Assembly: GCA_024636635.1 (NCBI GenBank)
Contig: JAGXGV010000149.1
Span: forward strand, 1 to 57,997
Source of the DNA: Puniceibacterium sp.
Lineage (GTDB): Bacteria; Pseudomonadota; Alphaproteobacteria; Rhodobacterales; Rhodobacteraceae
Direction: 5' to 3'
DNA length: 57,997 bases
The translations under genes were made by a program, and so were the position numbers. The notes under the pieces are model-generated. The model had not been told where the DNA came from. It saw only the letters and a list, made by a program, of their open reading frames with translations, and did no database searches. This document shows, piece by piece, positions 14,287 to 23,410 of the stretch. Position 1 is the first letter of the stretch. Each line of letters starts with the position of its first letter.

Positions 14287-16731
14287 TCAGAACGGCACAC
14301 GCCAGGCCGGTTTGCGCGCAGCATCGACCTGCGCCAGTCCGCTGTCGTCCATCAGGCGCGTGACCTCTTCGGCCAGCAGGCGTTCATCGGCGGAACCGCG
14401 CACCGGCACACGCCCCGGTTCCAGAAACAGCGGCGCCGCCAGCGGCGACACCCGGTCCAGCGTCACATGGTCGATCCGGTCGCCGACGCGCGCGGCCATT
14501 TCGCGAATGCGGGCGAAATCGACCAGACCGCGCATCGCCTCTTCGCGGGTGATCTGCATGAGCAGATGATCGGGGTCGTATTTCAGCAGCGTGTCATACA
14601 GGATGTCCGACGACATCGTGGCCTGCCGCCCCGATTTGCGCTGACCGCCCAGATTGCGTTCGATCAGCCCGGCGATGGTGGCCGAGGCGCGGAAGGTGCG
14701 TTTCATTACCGCATTGCCCGCGAGCCAGCCGTCCAGTCCCGCCTCGAGCGCGTCCAGATCGAACAGTGGTACCGGGTCCGTCACCGCATCCAGCCCCCAG
14801 ATCAGCGTGGCATAATCCGTGGCGACAAAGCCCATGGGGGCCAGTCCCATCTCTTCCATCCGTTTGGTCAGCAGCAGGCCAAGGGTCTGCATCGCGTTGC
14901 GCCCGGCAAAGCCGTAGACGACCATCTGCTGCCGGCCGTCATGGGGGAAACTTTCGATCAAGAGGCGACCCGGCTCCGGCAGGCGGCTGACGCAGCGTTG
15001 CAGCGCCAGCCACTGTGCGGTGTGGGGCGGCAGGCCGGGCCAGTCGTCCTGCTGGAACATCGCCACGATGCGTGCCGACAGCTGCGTCGAGGTGGCGAAT
15101 TTGGTGCCCATGAAGGTCGCGATCTTAGGCTTGCTACCGGGATCGCGGCTGACCTCGACCACCAGTTCGCGCAGGCCTTCGTACCGCACGATCTGCCCGC
15201 CCATCAGGAAGGTGTCGCCCTTGGTCAGGCTGGCGGCAAAGCCTTCCTCGATCTCGCCGAGCGGCGCGCCGCCGCGTCCCCGCCAGCGCACCTTGAGCGT
15301 GTCCGTGTCCTGGATCGTGCCGATGTTCTGGCGGATGCGCGCCGCCGAGCGCGGATCGCGCAATTGCCACAGCCCGTCGGGGCGTTGCAGCAGCCGTTGC
15401 CAGCGGTCATAGGCGCGCAGGGCATAGCCACCCGTTGCGCAGAAATTCAGGCAATCGTCGAACTGCGCGCGGCTGAGACCCGCATAGGGACCGGCACCGG
15501 TCATTTCGGTATAAAGCTGGTCGGCGTCGAACGGCCCGGCGCAGGCGGCGATGAGGATATGCTGGCACAGCACGTCGCGCGGGCCGGGGCCGCGCGGTTC
15601 GCCGTCCAGATCATGGGCCTTTACCGCATCAAGGGCGGCGACACATTCCACCACCTCGAACCGGTTGGCGGGCACCAGCAGCGCCTTGCTTGGCGCGTTG
15701 TAGCGATGGTTGGCGCGCCCGATCCGCTGCACCAGACGTTTCACGTTCTTGGGTGCGCCGACCTGGATGACCAGATCCACATCGCCCCAGTCGATCCCCA
15801 GATCCAGCGACCCCGTGCAGACGATGGCGCGCAACTGGCCGGCGACCATCGCCGCCTCGACCCGTTCACGCTGCACCCGGTCAAGGCTGCCGTGGTGGAT
15901 GCCGATGGGCAGTGCGTCTTCGTTTGCCAGCCACAGGTTGTGGAAAAAGATCTCGGCCTGGGCGCGGGTGTTGTGAAAGATCAGGGTCGTTTTGTGCGCG
16001 CGCACCTGTTCCAGCACCGCCGGAATCGCATAGGCCGCCCCGCCGCCGGACCAGGGCGGGGCCTGATCGGTGACCAGCATCCGGATGTCGGGATCGGGGC
16101 CGGGATCGGCGGTCAGGATGGCACAGGGGTCGGGGTGGTGGGCCAGCAGGCGGGCGATGGCGGCGGGATCGTCCACGGTGGCCGACAGGCCGACGCGGCG
16201 CAGACCGGGGCAGAGGGTGGACAGGCGCGCGAGGGCGAGCATCAGCTGGTCGCCGCGCCTTGATTCGGCCAGGGCGTGAATCTCGTCCACCACGACGCGC
16301 TGGAGGCCGGCGAAGATGCGCGGCGCATCCTCGTAAGACGTCAGCAGCGCCAGGCTTTCGGGGGTGGTGAGCAAGATATGCGGCGGGTCGGCGCGCTGGC
16401 GGCGTTTCACATGGGACGAGGTGTCACCGGTGCGATCCCCGATCCTTATGTTCAGGACGGCCTCTTCGACCGGCACCCGCAGGTTGCGCTTGATATCCGC
16501 GGCCAGCGCCTTGAGCGGGCTTACGTACAGGGTGTGCAGGCCGGGCGCAGGATCCGCGCCCAGTTCAACCAGCGTGGGCAGGAAACCCGCCAGTGTCTTG
16601 CCCCCGCCGGTGGGCGCGATCAGCAGCAGAGCGGGTTCATCCTTGCGCGCGAGCATCGCCTGCTGATGCGGGTGGATCTGCCAGCCGCGGGTGTCGAACC
16701 AGCGCTGAAGCGAGGGCGGCAAGGACATCAT
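14287..16731 (-). CDS. Ligase-associated DExH-box DNA helicase (Lhr-like)
   Basis: An 814-residue superfamily 2 helicase. Motif I is APTGGGKT near residue 38, motif II DEIH, motif III SATVDDP, and RIGRANHR in the second RecA domain is motif VI. The C-terminal part beyond about 400 is the winged-helix/DUF4145-like Lhr extension. Lhr enzymes translocate 3' to 5' on single-stranded DNA. I start at MMSLPPSLQRWF; more than 110 upstream in-frame residues are low-complexity and overlap the preceding gene. It is likely co-transcribed with pdeM. Confidence 0.93.
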   Translation of the reverse strand: MMSLPPSLQRWFDTRGWQIHPHQQAMLARKDEPALLLIAPTGGGKTLAGFLPTLVELGADPAPGLHTLYVSPLKALAADIKRNLRVPVEEAVLNIRIGDRTGDTSSHVKRRQRADPPHILLTTPESLALLTSYEDAPRIFAGLQRVVVDEIHALAESRRGDQLMLALARLSTLCPGLRRVGLSATVDDPAAIARLLAHHPDPCAILTADPGPDPDIRMLVTDQAPPWSGGGAAYAIPAVLEQVRAHKTTLIFHNTRAQAEIFFHNLWLANEDALPIGIHHGSLDRVQRERVEAAMVAGQLRAIVCTGSLDLGIDWGDVDLVIQVGAPKNVKRLVQRIGRANHRYNAPSKALLVPANRFEVVECVAALDAVKAHDLDGEPRGPGPRDVLCQHILIAACAGPFDADQLYTEMTGAGPYAGLSRAQFDDCLNFCATGGYALRAYDRWQRLLQRPDGLWQLRDPRSAARIRQNIGTIQDTDTLKVRWRGRGGAPLGEIEEGFAASLTKGDTFLMGGQIVRYEGLRELVVEVSRDPGSKPKIATFMGTKFATSTQLSARIVAMFQQDDWPGLPPHTAQWLALQRCVSRLPEPGRLLIESFPHDGRQQMVVYGFAGRNAMQTLGLLLTKRMEEMGLAPMGFVATDYATLIWGLDAVTDPVPLFDLDALEAGLDGWLAGNAVMKRTFRASATIAGLIERNLGGQRKSGRQATMSSDILYDTLLKYDPDHLLMQITREEAMRGLVDFARIREMAARVGDRIDHVTLDRVSPLAAPLFLEPGRVPVRGSADERLLAEEVTRLMDDSGLAQVDAARKPAWRVPF

Positions 16732-16798
16732 GGCCGTTACCTGGCCGCGCCCGCGACCAAGGGAAATCCATGCCGTGCCGGTCTGCCCGGTTTGCTGG

Positions 16799-17731
16799 TC
16801 ACGCCTCTTCCAGGCGGTCGGTGGCGGGGGGCGGCGTCGGGCCGAGCGCCGAGAGGCGGGCATAAAGCGCATCGTCGAGCGCGTATTCCATCCCGGCCAG
16901 CGACGGGCGGATCTGATCCGGCGTGCGCGCCGAGAGGATCGGCACCGGACCCGAGGGATGTCGCGCGACCCAGGCGACGGCCAGCGTGGCGGGATCGGTG
17001 CCAAGTTCCTGCGCCATCGCCGAAAGGTCAGTGGCGGTCTTGTGCATCGACTCAAGGCCGTAGCGTCTGGCATAGCGGTCGTCCTCGGTCAGCCGACCGG
17101 TGGCGTCACCGCTGTATTTACCGGTCAGCAGCCCGCCGCCAAGCGGGGAATAGGGCACGGGCAGGATGCCTTCGGATTCGCACATGGGCAGGATTTCAAC
17201 CTCGGCCTGACGTTTGACCAGATTGTACATCGGCTGGATCACGTCGATGCGGGTGCCAAGGCGGGCGGCGACGCCCTGCGCCTTCATCACCTGCCAGGCG
17301 GAAAAGTTGGACACGCCGATGTGGCGGATCCTGTGCTGGGCCTGCAATTCGGCAAGGGTCGCGAAAGATTCTTCCAGCGGCACGCTGCCGTCCCAGCGGT
17401 GCAGGTACAGCAGATCGACCGATTCCATGCCAAGGCGCGCGGTGCTTTGCGCAAAGGTTTCCAGGATGTTGGCACGGGACGAACCACCTGTGTAGCCCGC
17501 CTTGGTGGCGATATAGAGCGAATCCCGCATCGGAGCCGCGAACTGGCCCAGCAGGGTTTCGGACTGCCCGCCGGTGTAGACATATGCGGTGTCGAAATGC
17601 CGGATGCCGGCATCGACGCAGGCATCGAACATGGCGCGACTTTGCGCGGCATCGGCGCGTCCGCCGAATTGCATGGTGCCAAAGGCAAAGGGCTGGACGG
17701 TCTGGCCGTCGCGGGTGGTAAGATGGGTCAA
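16799..17731 (-). CDS. Aldo/keto reductase
   Basis: A 310-residue AKR with an (alpha/beta)8 barrel. The catalytic set is visible as FDTAYVYTG (Asp, Tyr), IATKAGY (Lys) and YLHRWD (His). VIQPMYNLVKR and VPYSPLGGGLLTGKY belong to the NADP(H) site of the AKR11/12-like group. It reduces an aldehyde or ketone; the substrate is unknown. It ends 67 bp upstream of the helicase gene. Confidence 0.93.
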   Translation of the reverse strand: MTHLTTRDGQTVQPFAFGTMQFGGRADAAQSRAMFDACVDAGIRHFDTAYVYTGGQSETLLGQFAAPMRDSLYIATKAGYTGGSSRANILETFAQSTARLGMESVDLLYLHRWDGSVPLEESFATLAELQAQHRIRHIGVSNFSAWQVMKAQGVAARLGTRIDVIQPMYNLVKRQAEVEILPMCESEGILPVPYSPLGGGLLTGKYSGDATGRLTEDDRYARRYGLESMHKTATDLSAMAQELGTDPATLAVAWVARHPSGPVPILSARTPDQIRPSLAGMEYALDDALYARLSALGPTPPPATDRLEEA

Positions 17732-17770
17732 TGTGCGCCTTTCGAGAGTATCGGGCCAAGGACCCGTGTT

Positions 17771-17805
17771 CCTGTGCCGGTGTTGCCTGTGCCGGTGTTG
17801 CCTGT
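17771..17805. repeat. Short tandem repeat, 15 bp unit
   Basis: Two exact copies of CCTGTGCCGGTGTTG followed by a partial third, in the gap between the VOC gene and the aldo/keto reductase gene. It lies just upstream of the reductase start, in its probable promoter or leader region. Confidence 0.85.
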
Positions 17806-17862
17806 CGGGGCCCGTGCCCGGCCATCTTGCCGGATGCGGGGGACAGGTTGCAAGGCGCTGGC

Positions 17863-18444
17863 TCAGTAAGGGTTTTTCGGGCTGCGATCCTCTGACAGGC
17901 TTTGCTGTCTGCGAGAGACGAGGAGTTCGATGGCATCGGCCAGATGCACCTCGGAGATATGGTGATCACCCGCCTTGATCCGCATGCGGTGCGATTCTAT
18001 CATCACCTCTGCATGGGTGCAGCCGGTGGGCGGGAAGAACTTGTAGCTGGCGAGTTCGATCAGCAGGCCAAGCGGATCCTTGAAATAGATCGAATCCATG
18101 AAGCCGCGATCCTTGGGGCCGGAATGGCGGATGCCGCGTGCGTCAAGTCGTGCCACCACTTGCCGGAATGTGGCGTTGGAGACGTTGAAGGCGATGTGAT
18201 GCACGCAGCCCGGATCGGTCGGGGTGCGGTCATGCACGGGTTTGCGGTTCTCGTTGGTGAAGATGGTGATGAGCCGTCCATCGCCGGGGTCGAAATACAG
18301 GTGCCCCTCGGCCGGATCGTCGAGGTTGGGCTGGTCGAAGATGAAGGGCATGCCAAGCACACCCTCCCAGAAATCGATGCTCGACCGGCGGTTGGCGCCT
18401 GTCAGCGTGATATGGTGGACACCCTGTGTCTGAAGTTTGCGCAT
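17863..18444 (-). CDS. VOC family (glyoxalase/dioxygenase-like) protein
   Basis: A 193-residue protein with two vicinal-oxygen-chelate modules. Probable metal ligands are the His in GVHHITLTG and VHHIAFNV and the Glu in LLIELASY. The opening H-H-I-T-L and D-P-x-G-x-x-I-T-I-F resemble ring-cleaving dioxygenase or PcpA-like glyoxalases. The substrate is unknown. GAGGAA just upstream supports the Met at 18444 over one 12 codons earlier. The C-terminal 40 residues (HHISEVHLADAIELLVSRR) have no clear domain. Confidence 0.85.
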   Translation of the reverse strand: MRKLQTQGVHHITLTGANRRSSIDFWEGVLGMPFIFDQPNLDDPAEGHLYFDPGDGRLITIFTNENRKPVHDRTPTDPGCVHHIAFNVSNATFRQVVARLDARGIRHSGPKDRGFMDSIYFKDPLGLLIELASYKFFPPTGCTHAEVMIESHRMRIKAGDHHISEVHLADAIELLVSRRQQSLSEDRSPKNPY

Positions 18445-18609
18445 AAGTTCCTCTTGCCGGTTCTGACGGGCATATAGCACAGGTTTGCGGTTTGGCCGTA
18501 TCGGGGTCTGTGGGTGTCCCGGATCCGGGATGTCGGCTGTCCGGGTCTGCCGGATGCCCCGGACTTTGTCAGGGGCAAGCCCTTTCTGACCTGGGCAGGG
18601 CGATCTGGG

Positions 18610-18636
18610 AAAAAGCCCCGCACATTGGCGGGGCTT
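18610..18636 (-). terminator. Intrinsic terminator after the BMP binding-protein gene
   Basis: On the minus strand a perfect 9 bp stem AAGCCCCGC / GCGGGGCTT with a 6 nt loop runs into TTTTT, 22 bp past the stop. It ends the xdh-nucleoside transporter transcript. Confidence 0.85.
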
Positions 18637-18657
18637 CCTGTCCTGTGTCGGAACGGA

Positions 18658-19746
18658 TCAGTTGGGAATGTCGCCGCTGAGCCCTTCGACATAGAAATCC
18701 ATGCCCAGCAAGTCGCCATCGGGGGCGGTTTCGCCCTCGGCCAGCCAGACGGTGCCGTCCTGCTTGTTCAGCGGGCCGGTAAAGGGATGGTATTCGCCGT
18801 TGGCAATGCTGTCCTTGAGGGCCAGCGCCTCGGCCTTCACATCCTCGGGGACGGCATCCGAGATTTCACCGATGCCGACCATGCCCGGGCCAATGCCATC
18901 CCATGTGTCGGTGCTTTCCCATGTGCCGTCGATGACCGCCTCCACGCGCTGGATGTAATAGGGCGCCCAGTCGTCGATGATCGAACTCACGCGTGGCATG
19001 GGCGCATATTCCGCCATGTCAGATGCCTGGCCGAAGGTGATCACATCGCCGGCCTCTTGTGCGGCGGCCTGCGGAGCGGTCGAATCGGTGTGTTGCAGGA
19101 TCACGTCGGCGCCGTTTTCGATCAGCGCGCGCGCGGCGTCGGATTCCTTGGCCGGATCGAACCAGGTGTAGGCCCAGATGATCGAGAATTCGACGTCGGG
19201 GTTGGCCTTTTTCGCATGGATATAAGCCGAGTTGATGCCGCGGATGACCTCGGGGATCGGGAAGGAGGCGATGTAGCCGATTTTGTTGGTCTCGGTCATC
19301 TTGCCGGCGATATGGCCCTGGATCGCGCGGCCTTCGTAGAACCGGGCGGAATAGACAGCGACGTTGTCGGCCCGCTTGAACCCGGTGGCGTGTTCGAATT
19401 TCACATCCGGAAACTTGGCCGCGACATTGACCGTCGGGTCCATGTAACCGAACGAGGTGGTAAAGATCAGGTCCGCGCCGGACAGGGCCATCTGGGTGAT
19501 GGCGCGTTCGGCATCGGCGCCTTCGGGCACGGATTCCTGATACACGGTCTCGACCTTGTCGCCGAAATGTTCCTCGACCGCGAGACGGGCCTTGTTGTGT
19601 TCATACGTCCAGCCGCCATCGCCGATGGGCCCGACATAGATAAAGCCGACCTTGACCGGATCGTCCTGTGCCGCGGCAGGTGTGCCGAGGGTTGCGGTGA
19701 CAAGGGTCGCGGCGGCGACAGTGCTGAGAAGGGTTCTGCGGTTCAT
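18658..19746 (-). CDS. BMP family ABC transporter substrate-binding protein
   Basis: A 362-residue periplasmic receptor. MNRRTLLSTVAAATLVTATL with AAA-Q is a secretion signal. The mature protein begins VKVGFIYVGPIGDGGWTYEHNKA, the start of the Med/PnrA (BMP) family that binds nucleosides and purines. GGGAG precedes the ATG at 19746. It is the last gene of the operon headed by xdhA, so the ligand is probably a purine base or nucleoside. An intrinsic terminator follows. Confidence 0.94.
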   Translation of the reverse strand: MNRRTLLSTVAAATLVTATLGTPAAAQDDPVKVGFIYVGPIGDGGWTYEHNKARLAVEEHFGDKVETVYQESVPEGADAERAITQMALSGADLIFTTSFGYMDPTVNVAAKFPDVKFEHATGFKRADNVAVYSARFYEGRAIQGHIAGKMTETNKIGYIASFPIPEVIRGINSAYIHAKKANPDVEFSIIWAYTWFDPAKESDAARALIENGADVILQHTDSTAPQAAAQEAGDVITFGQASDMAEYAPMPRVSSIIDDWAPYYIQRVEAVIDGTWESTDTWDGIGPGMVGIGEISDAVPEDVKAEALALKDSIANGEYHPFTGPLNKQDGTVWLAEGETAPDGDLLGMDFYVEGLSGDIPN

Positions 19747-19778
19747 GTTATCTCCCTGAGAGTGTTTTGGTTTTGGCC

Positions 19779-20702
19779 TCAGCTTGAGGCGTGGAAGGGG
19801 CGGCCAAGTGAGGCCGGTGCGCCATGGACGCCCCGGGCCGAGATGATCACCAGCACGAGAATGGTTATCAGATATGGCGACATCGACAAGATCTCGACAG
19901 GGACCCTGGCACCGGCGGCCTGAAGGTTCAACTGCAAGACCGTCACCCCGCCGAACAGATAGGCGCCAATCAGCACGCGCCCCGCCCGCCACGAGGCAAA
20001 GACCACGATGGCCAGCGCGATCCAGCCCGCGCCGGAGGTCATGCCCTCGGTCCATTGCGGCACGCGCACAAGCGAAAGGTAGGCGCCGCCAAGCCCCGCA
20101 CAGGCCCCGCCGAAAAAGATCGCCATGAGTCGGATACGCACCACCTTGTAGCCCAGTGCATGGGCGGCGTCGTGGGATTCCCCGACGGCGCGCAGGATCA
20201 GCCCGGCGCGCGTGTATTTCAGGAAAGCCCAGACGGCGAGCACCAGCAGAAGCGAGATATAGACCATCGCGTCATGGCTGAAGAGCATCCTTCCCAGCAC
20301 CGGGATGTCGCCAAGCAGGGGAATGTCGAGCTTGGGCAGGGTGGGGGATTTCATGCCCTCGTAGGGTTTGCCGATGAGGGACGAAAGGCCAAGGCCGACA
20401 AGCGTCAGGCCAAGGCCGGTGGCAACCTGGTTTGACAGCATGACCTGGGTGAGCAGGCCGAAGCTGAGCGACAGCACCGCAGAGGCAAGGGCGGCGGCCA
20501 TAAAGCCGAGCGTCGGACTGCCGGTGCTGACGGCGGTGGCAAAGCCGACGACGGCACCGGTGATCATCATGCCCTCGACGCCGAGGTTCAGAACACCGGC
20601 CTTTTCCACCACCATCTCGCCCAGGGCGGCCAGAAGGATCGGCGTCGCCGAAATCATGATCGAGGCGATGAGCAGGGCCGGGTTGATCGAACTCAGGTCC
20701 AT
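19779..20702 (-). CDS. ABC transporter permease (nucleoside/purine type), second subunit
   Basis: A 307-residue permease of the branched-chain/nucleoside superfamily (NupQ/YufQ-like). MDLSSINPALLIASIMISATPILLAALGE opens the first membrane segment; VLNLGVEGMMITGAVVGF and SNQVATGLGLTLVGLGLSSLIG are family signatures. Its ATG overlaps the stop of the first permease as TGATG, so expression is coupled. Confidence 0.94.
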   Translation of the reverse strand: MDLSSINPALLIASIMISATPILLAALGEMVVEKAGVLNLGVEGMMITGAVVGFATAVSTGSPTLGFMAAALASAVLSLSFGLLTQVMLSNQVATGLGLTLVGLGLSSLIGKPYEGMKSPTLPKLDIPLLGDIPVLGRMLFSHDAMVYISLLLVLAVWAFLKYTRAGLILRAVGESHDAAHALGYKVVRIRLMAIFFGGACAGLGGAYLSLVRVPQWTEGMTSGAGWIALAIVVFASWRAGRVLIGAYLFGGVTVLQLNLQAAGARVPVEILSMSPYLITILVLVIISARGVHGAPASLGRPFHASS

Positions 20703-21787
20703 CAGGCCACCTTTGTCGTGCCAACGCGGATGCGGAAATTGGTGAACACATCCGTGGCGAGAAGAAAGAACAGCAGCATCCCCTGGAACAGCTGGATCGA
20801 GGCGCCTGGCAGGCCGAGCATGAGCTGTGCAAGTTCGCCGCCGATATAGGTCAGCGCCATGAGCAGACCGGCGAGCAGGATGCCGACCGGGTGCAGCCGC
20901 CCGAGGAAGGCGACGATGATCGCGGTAAAACCGTAGCCAGAGTTGAAGTCGATGGTGATCTGCCCGGCGGGGCCGGAGACCTCGAACAGGCCCGCGGCCC
21001 CTGCCAGCGCGCCGCCAAAGCCGAGGCACAGAATGATGATGCGTGCGGGAGAGACACCCGAGAAACGCGCGGCGCGGGGGGCTTCGCCGGTGAGGCGGAT
21101 GTTGAAGCCCTGGATGTGGCGGGTCATCAGGACATGGGTAAAGATCACGGCGACGAAGGCGGCGACGACACCCCAGTGCATGCCGGTGCCCACGATGATC
21201 TCAGTGTTCGCCGCAGCGGGATATTGCTGAAAGTTGCGCGATCCGGGAAAGCCCATTCCCTCGGGATTGCGCAAGAGTTTCTGCGACACAGAGGCCAGGA
21301 GGGCCTCGGCCACATAGACCAGCATGAGCGAGACGAGGATTTCGTTCGTGCCGAACCTCACCTTGAGCACCGCCGGAATCATCGCCCAGGCCCATCCGCC
21401 AAGGGCGCCGGCCAACACCATTGCCGGGAAGATCAGCGGCGATGTCGTCGGATAGAAGGCAAGGCCCATGCCCGCCCCGCAAATGGCCCCCATGATATAT
21501 TGGCCCTCGGCGCCGATATTCCAGATCCCGGCCCGGAACCCCAGCGACAGGCCGATGGCGATCAGGATCAGCGGACTGGCCTTGACCAGCAGTTGCGGGC
21601 GGGAATAGGCGGCAAACTGGGGATGAAAAAGCGGGTCCCAGAAGATGATGCGGATCGCCTCGAGCGGCGGTTTGCCCAGCAGGGCGAACATCATGCCACC
21701 GACGACCATTGTCAGCAGGACGGCCAGAAGCGGGGTGAGACCGGTCCAGAGCCGCGATGGCTGAGGGCGGCGCTCCAGACGGATCAT
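20702..21787 (-). CDS. ABC transporter permease (nucleoside/purine type), first subunit
   Basis: A 361-residue NupP/YufP-like permease. WNIGAEGQYIMGAI is the cytoplasmic loop signature, and TNEILVSLMLVYVAEALLASV and GFTAIIVAFLGRLHPVG are conserved membrane regions. The Met at 21787 gives the usual short cytoplasmic N-terminus; extension to 21838 would run into the tandem hairpins. It lies between the ATPase and the second permease gene. Confidence 0.94.
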   Translation of the reverse strand: MIRLERRPQPSRLWTGLTPLLAVLLTMVVGGMMFALLGKPPLEAIRIIFWDPLFHPQFAAYSRPQLLVKASPLILIAIGLSLGFRAGIWNIGAEGQYIMGAICGAGMGLAFYPTTSPLIFPAMVLAGALGGWAWAMIPAVLKVRFGTNEILVSLMLVYVAEALLASVSQKLLRNPEGMGFPGSRNFQQYPAAANTEIIVGTGMHWGVVAAFVAVIFTHVLMTRHIQGFNIRLTGEAPRAARFSGVSPARIIILCLGFGGALAGAAGLFEVSGPAGQITIDFNSGYGFTAIIVAFLGRLHPVGILLAGLLMALTYIGGELAQLMLGLPGASIQLFQGMLLFFLLATDVFTNFRIRVGTTKVA

Positions 21788-21810
21788 GGCTTCACCCGGC
21801 GGGCCGGAAC

Positions 21811-21858
21811 CCAAAACTTTTCTGAAAAGTTTTGGCAAGAATTTTTGAAAAATTCTTG
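21811..21858. repeat. Two tandem perfect hairpins
   Basis: Hairpin 1: CCAAAACTTTTC / GAAAAGTTTTGG at 21811-21835 (12 bp arms, 1 nt centre). Hairpin 2 follows at once: CAAGAATTTTT / AAAAATTCTTG at 21836-21858 (11 bp arms, 1 nt centre). They are AT-rich in a GC-rich region and lie between the ATPase stop and the first permease start. Confidence 0.92.
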
Positions 21859-21889
21859 GGCGGGGCTCTTGCCGGAACGGTGCGCGGAC

Positions 21890-23410
21890 TCAAGCAACCT
21901 GGGCCACCTCCATACCATGCGCGCCGCCCATCATCAGGCCAATCTGCTCCATGTCCAGACCGGAAACCGGCCGGATCCTGGACAACCGCCCCTCGTTCAG
22001 CGCCCCGAAACGATCCGAGATTTCCATGAGTTCGTCCAGATCCTGGCTGATCACGATGATCGCCGCACCCTTGGCGGCAAGGTCCAGAAGAGCCTGACGG
22101 ATCGCCGCCGCCGCCGCCGCATCCACTCCCCAGGTCGGCTGGTTCACCACCAGGACATCCGGGCGCTGGAGGATTTCACGCCCTATGACGAATTTTTGCA
22201 GGTTCCCCCCCGAGAGCGCCCCTGCGGCGGTGTCGGGCGACGGGGTGCGCACGTCGAATTCCCGGATCACCCGCTCCGCGAAGCTGCGCGCCTTGGCCCA
22301 ACTCACGAAGCCGCCTGACACCAGTCCTTCGCGCCGGGCAGCCGTCAGCACGCCATTTTCGACAAGGCTCATGGCGGGGGCGGCGGCGTGGCCCAGGCGT
22401 TCCTCGGGTGCGGACAGCAGCCCTGCATCACGCCGCGCCATGGGGCCGGTGCGGCTGACGTCCCGGCCCTTCAGCGTTACCGACCCTGCGGGCGCCAGGC
22501 GCTCGCCCGAGAGTGCCGCCAGAAGTTCATCCTGACCGTTGCCGGCCACCCCCCCAAGGCCCAGAACCTCGCCCGCCTTCACCTGAAAGGCAATTTCGCG
22601 CAACGGCGTGCCGAAGGCGTCAGGCGCGGGCAGCGACAGCGCTGTCACCTCAAGCAGGACCGCGCCGGTGGCCTGCGCCCGCGAGGCCGGGGCGGCAAAG
22701 GACGTTCCCACCATGAGTTCCCCCAACTGGCGGGCGGTCGATTCCGCCGGGGTGCAGGTCGCCACCTTCTTGCCGAGGCGCAGGATGGTGGCATGGTCGC
22801 ACAACGCGCGGATCTCTTCGAGCTTGTGCGAGATGTAGAGGATTGCAGTACCTTCGGCGCTCAGCTTGCGCAGGGTGGCGAACAGGATCTCGACCTCTTG
22901 CGGGGTCAGGACGCTGGTCGGTTCGTCCATGATCAGCAGGCGGCGATCTTGCAGGAGGCACCGGATGATCTCGACCCGCTGGCGTTCGCCGGCCGAGAGC
23001 GTCCCGACGATCCGGAACGGGTCGAGCGGCAGGCCGTACATCTCGGACACCTCGCGGATCTGGCGGGCGAGATCGCCGACCCTGGGCGGTTTCTCCATGC
23101 CGAGGGCCACGTTTTCCGCCACCGACAGAGCATTGAACAGGGAAAAATGCTGAAACACCATCGACACACCCAAGGCCCGCGCCGCCTTGGGTTCAGAAGG
23201 TGCGTAGGGCGCCCCGAGCAGCGACATCTCTCCGCGGTCGGGTTTGACAAGGCCGTATATCATCTTGACCAGCGTGGACTTGCCCGCGCCATTCTCGCCC
23301 AGCAGGGCATGGATTTCGCCGGCCCGAATGTCGAAGGAGACGTCGTCATTGGCCACGACGCCGGGATAGGCTTTGGTCAGCCCCCGAAGGCTGAGGAGTG
23401 TGTCTGCCAC
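21890..23410 (-). CDS. ABC transporter ATPase with two nucleotide-binding domains (nucleoside/purine type)
   Basis: About 506 residues. The first domain has LGENGAGKSTLVKM (Walker A), LSAGERQRVEIIR (signature) and LLIMDEPTSVLT (Walker B). The second has a degenerate Walker A (GVAGNGQDELL), LSGGNLQKFVIGREI, and V-N-Q-P-T-W-G-V-D in place of the usual D-E-P-T, as in other BMP-linked ATPases, so only one site is likely fully catalytic. I start at GTG 23410 (VADTLLSLRGLTKAYPG), which overlaps the xdhC end by 34 bp. The protein energises the two permeases below. Confidence 0.93.
   Translation of the reverse strand: MADTLLSLRGLTKAYPGVVANDDVSFDIRAGEIHALLGENGAGKSTLVKMIYGLVKPDRGEMSLLGAPYAPSEPKAARALGVSMVFQHFSLFNALSVAENVALGMEKPPRVGDLARQIREVSEMYGLPLDPFRIVGTLSAGERQRVEIIRCLLQDRRLLIMDEPTSVLTPQEVEILFATLRKLSAEGTAILYISHKLEEIRALCDHATILRLGKKVATCTPAESTARQLGELMVGTSFAAPASRAQATGAVLLEVTALSLPAPDAFGTPLREIAFQVKAGEVLGLGGVAGNGQDELLAALSGERLAPAGSVTLKGRDVSRTGPMARRDAGLLSAPEERLGHAAAPAMSLVENGVLTAARREGLVSGGFVSWAKARSFAERVIREFDVRTPSPDTAAGALSGGNLQKFVIGREILQRPDVLVVNQPTWGVDAAAAAAIRQALLDLAAKGAAIIVISQDLDELMEISDRFGALNEGRLSRIRPVSGLDMEQIGLMMGGAHGMEVAQVA

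Noticed and set aside
13795-16263. A long open frame of 822 codons on the plus strand
   Set aside because: It is opposite pdeM and the DExH helicase, which have clear motifs. The frame's composition (many H, Q, R, G) is typical of antisense reading of GC-rich genes.
18517-18530. Palindrome TCCCGGATCCGGGA
   Set aside because: A perfect 14 bp palindrome, but in a gap after a terminator and amid similar GC-rich words, so likely chance; noted only.
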